The notes under the pieces: model-generated | What the model saw: only the letters and a program-made list of their open reading frames with translations | Told to the model about the DNA's origin: nothing | The model's database searches: none | In this document: positions 63,153-64,000 of the stretch, one piece after another | How the letters are laid out: each line of letters opens with the position of its first letter | Numbering within the stretch: position 1 is the stretch's first letter | Assembly (NCBI GenBank): GCA_001643675.2 | Contig: LSRY02000010.1 | Coordinates: 1,621,001-1,685,000, forward strand | Length of the DNA stretch: 64,000 bases | Origin: Monocercomonoides exilis | Taxonomy: Eukaryota; Preaxostyla; Oxymonadida; Polymastigidae | Reading direction: 5' to 3' | Made by a program: the position numbers and the translations under genes

Positions 63153-63485
63153 ATGGATTCCCAATCAATTACCGTTCTTGAAGGTGTGCAATTTGCAATT
63201 GCTTTTCGAAAGCGTCATTTTCTTCTCATATATTGTTGCAATAACTTGGTGCATTTATTTTTTGATTGTTATTATGAATAAAATAATATATTTTTATCAG
63301 AAACCCCTGAATCAATCACAGATGCTGTTCAAAAACTCGACAAATTTCTAGAGCAAACATCTACAATACAGAGTAGTACACGAGAACATTTAACCAAACT
63401 CTCTGAAGCGCTTAGAATGAATCCATCTTTTGAACAGCAAGAAGCTCCGGAGCAACACATATTTAGTCAATTCTTCGAAACTTGA
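63153..63485 (+). CDS. 71-aa helical protein, two exons
   Basis: Exon 1 is 63153-63183 (ten codons and one base), exon 2 is 63301-63485; donor GTGTGC, acceptor TATCAG, TGA stop. The join gives MDSQSITVLEETPESITDAV, then a helical stretch including KLDKFLEQTSTIQSS and LTKLSEALRMNP. The exact in-frame join, start context and coding composition support a real gene. Size and helix pattern resemble subunits of small coiled-coil complexes (BLOC-1, DASH, Mediator), but no family can be named. It is tandem with NTMT1. Confidence 0.65.
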
Positions 63486-64000
63486 ATAACTAAACAATAT
63501 TCACTTCACATTTTATCAAAATTTTTTAAATGATAAGTTGAAACTTATCGATATCTTTAAAAGATTTTACGTTTTAGCTTTCTCTGGATTTTTAAAATTT
63601 TTTGTGAATTTATTAAAAAGTTATTTACTTGTAAAAACATATTGAGAACATTTTCAACTGGAATTTGTCTGGGAGCAAATTTTCATTTAATAGAAATGGA
63701 ATATTCTTTATGATCTTTGATAGATCTTGCACATACTAAAAATCAATTATTATATGCTTGGCTTGTTGGACAGGCATACAACGGTTGCACGTTCATCCTT
63801 GTGCAATTACGATGACGGCCACAAAACATTTTTGCAGATAAAGCACAATTCACTTATATTTATACAAGATTCAATCAGATATCGAATCAAACTTAATTCA
63901 TTACAGTTTTGCTCATTAAATAGTTATATTTTGTAATAACGACTATTTTTCCAGAAACTTTCCTATTTCAAATCTTTCTTATGTTTGCATGTCTCCAGAT
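63486..64000. other. 3' end of window, no gene seen
   Basis: AT-rich. A moderately GC-rich patch at 63750-63830 stands out, but I could not assign it to a gene or tRNA. Confidence 0.4.

Noticed and set aside
63750-63830. Possible tRNA in a GC-rich patch
   Set aside because: It holds a box A-like GGCTTGTTGG, but no box B and no cloverleaf could be formed on either strand.

Overview
The window is AT-rich nuclear DNA from a unicellular flagellated eukaryote. The evidence is: spliceosomal introns of about 45-720 bp rebuilt by hand in most conserved genes, nuclear proteins (SUN-domain protein, ribosome assembly factor Nsa1/WDR74), secretory-pathway and cytoskeletal proteins (cornichon, AIP1), ciliary or centriolar proteins (CFAP20, a FAM161-like protein, MYCBP), and proteins swollen by poly-Glu and poly-Ser tracts. 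A metamonad such as an oxymonad would fit, but that is a guess; nothing here fixes the phylum. TAA, TAG and TGA all end conserved genes at their expected lengths, so the code looks standard.

Layout. 1-4 kb: an acidic coiled-coil gene with a probable frame change, then GAA/GGA repeats. 4.05-22.7 kb: an SF2 helicase of the COG1061/XPB type, in at least seven exons, that appears to be spliced to one giant exon of about 4,485 codons made almost entirely of Ser/Pro-rich and Glu/Lys/Asp-rich sequence. 22.99-25.29 kb: AIP1/WDR1 (+). 25.93-26.80 kb: CFAP20 (-), divergent by 83 bp from Nsa1/WDR74 (+, 26.88-29.12 kb). 29.63-31.32 kb: SUN-domain protein (-). 31.77-32.37 kb: MYCBP (-). 32.50-32.75 kb: a tiny unrecognised gene (+). 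33.34-36.09 kb: a 918-aa coiled-coil protein (-). 36.53-36.95 kb: cornichon (+).

37.35-37.73 kb is an inverted-repeat element carrying a tRNA-like Pol III unit and telomere-like motifs. 38.78-45.27 kb is a near-complete DIRS-type tyrosine-recombinase retrotransposon (-) with terminal inverted repeats, an internal complementary region, gag, reverse transcriptase, RNase H and tyrosine recombinase. 45.75-47.47 kb is a decayed gene whose stops are all of the kind made by C-to-T change. 48.3-51.7 kb is AT-rich and apparently empty. 51.72-53.38 kb is a protein of seventeen 30-aa repeats. 54.21-59.04 kb is the FAM161-like gene (-). 60.46-61.41 kb is a decayed Merlin-type DNA transposon with an 8-bp target duplication. 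61.80-62.91 kb is the N-terminal methyltransferase NTMT1, and 63.15-63.49 kb is a 71-aa two-exon gene.

The ordinary genes form compact pairs (divergent promoters, convergent tails) and do not look like a functional cluster, apart from several ciliary proteins. The most unusual host feature is the helicase with the giant low-complexity tail. Across all rebuilt introns the 5' splice site tends to GT-N-TG, often GTTTGT or GTTTGA, rather than GTAAGT.
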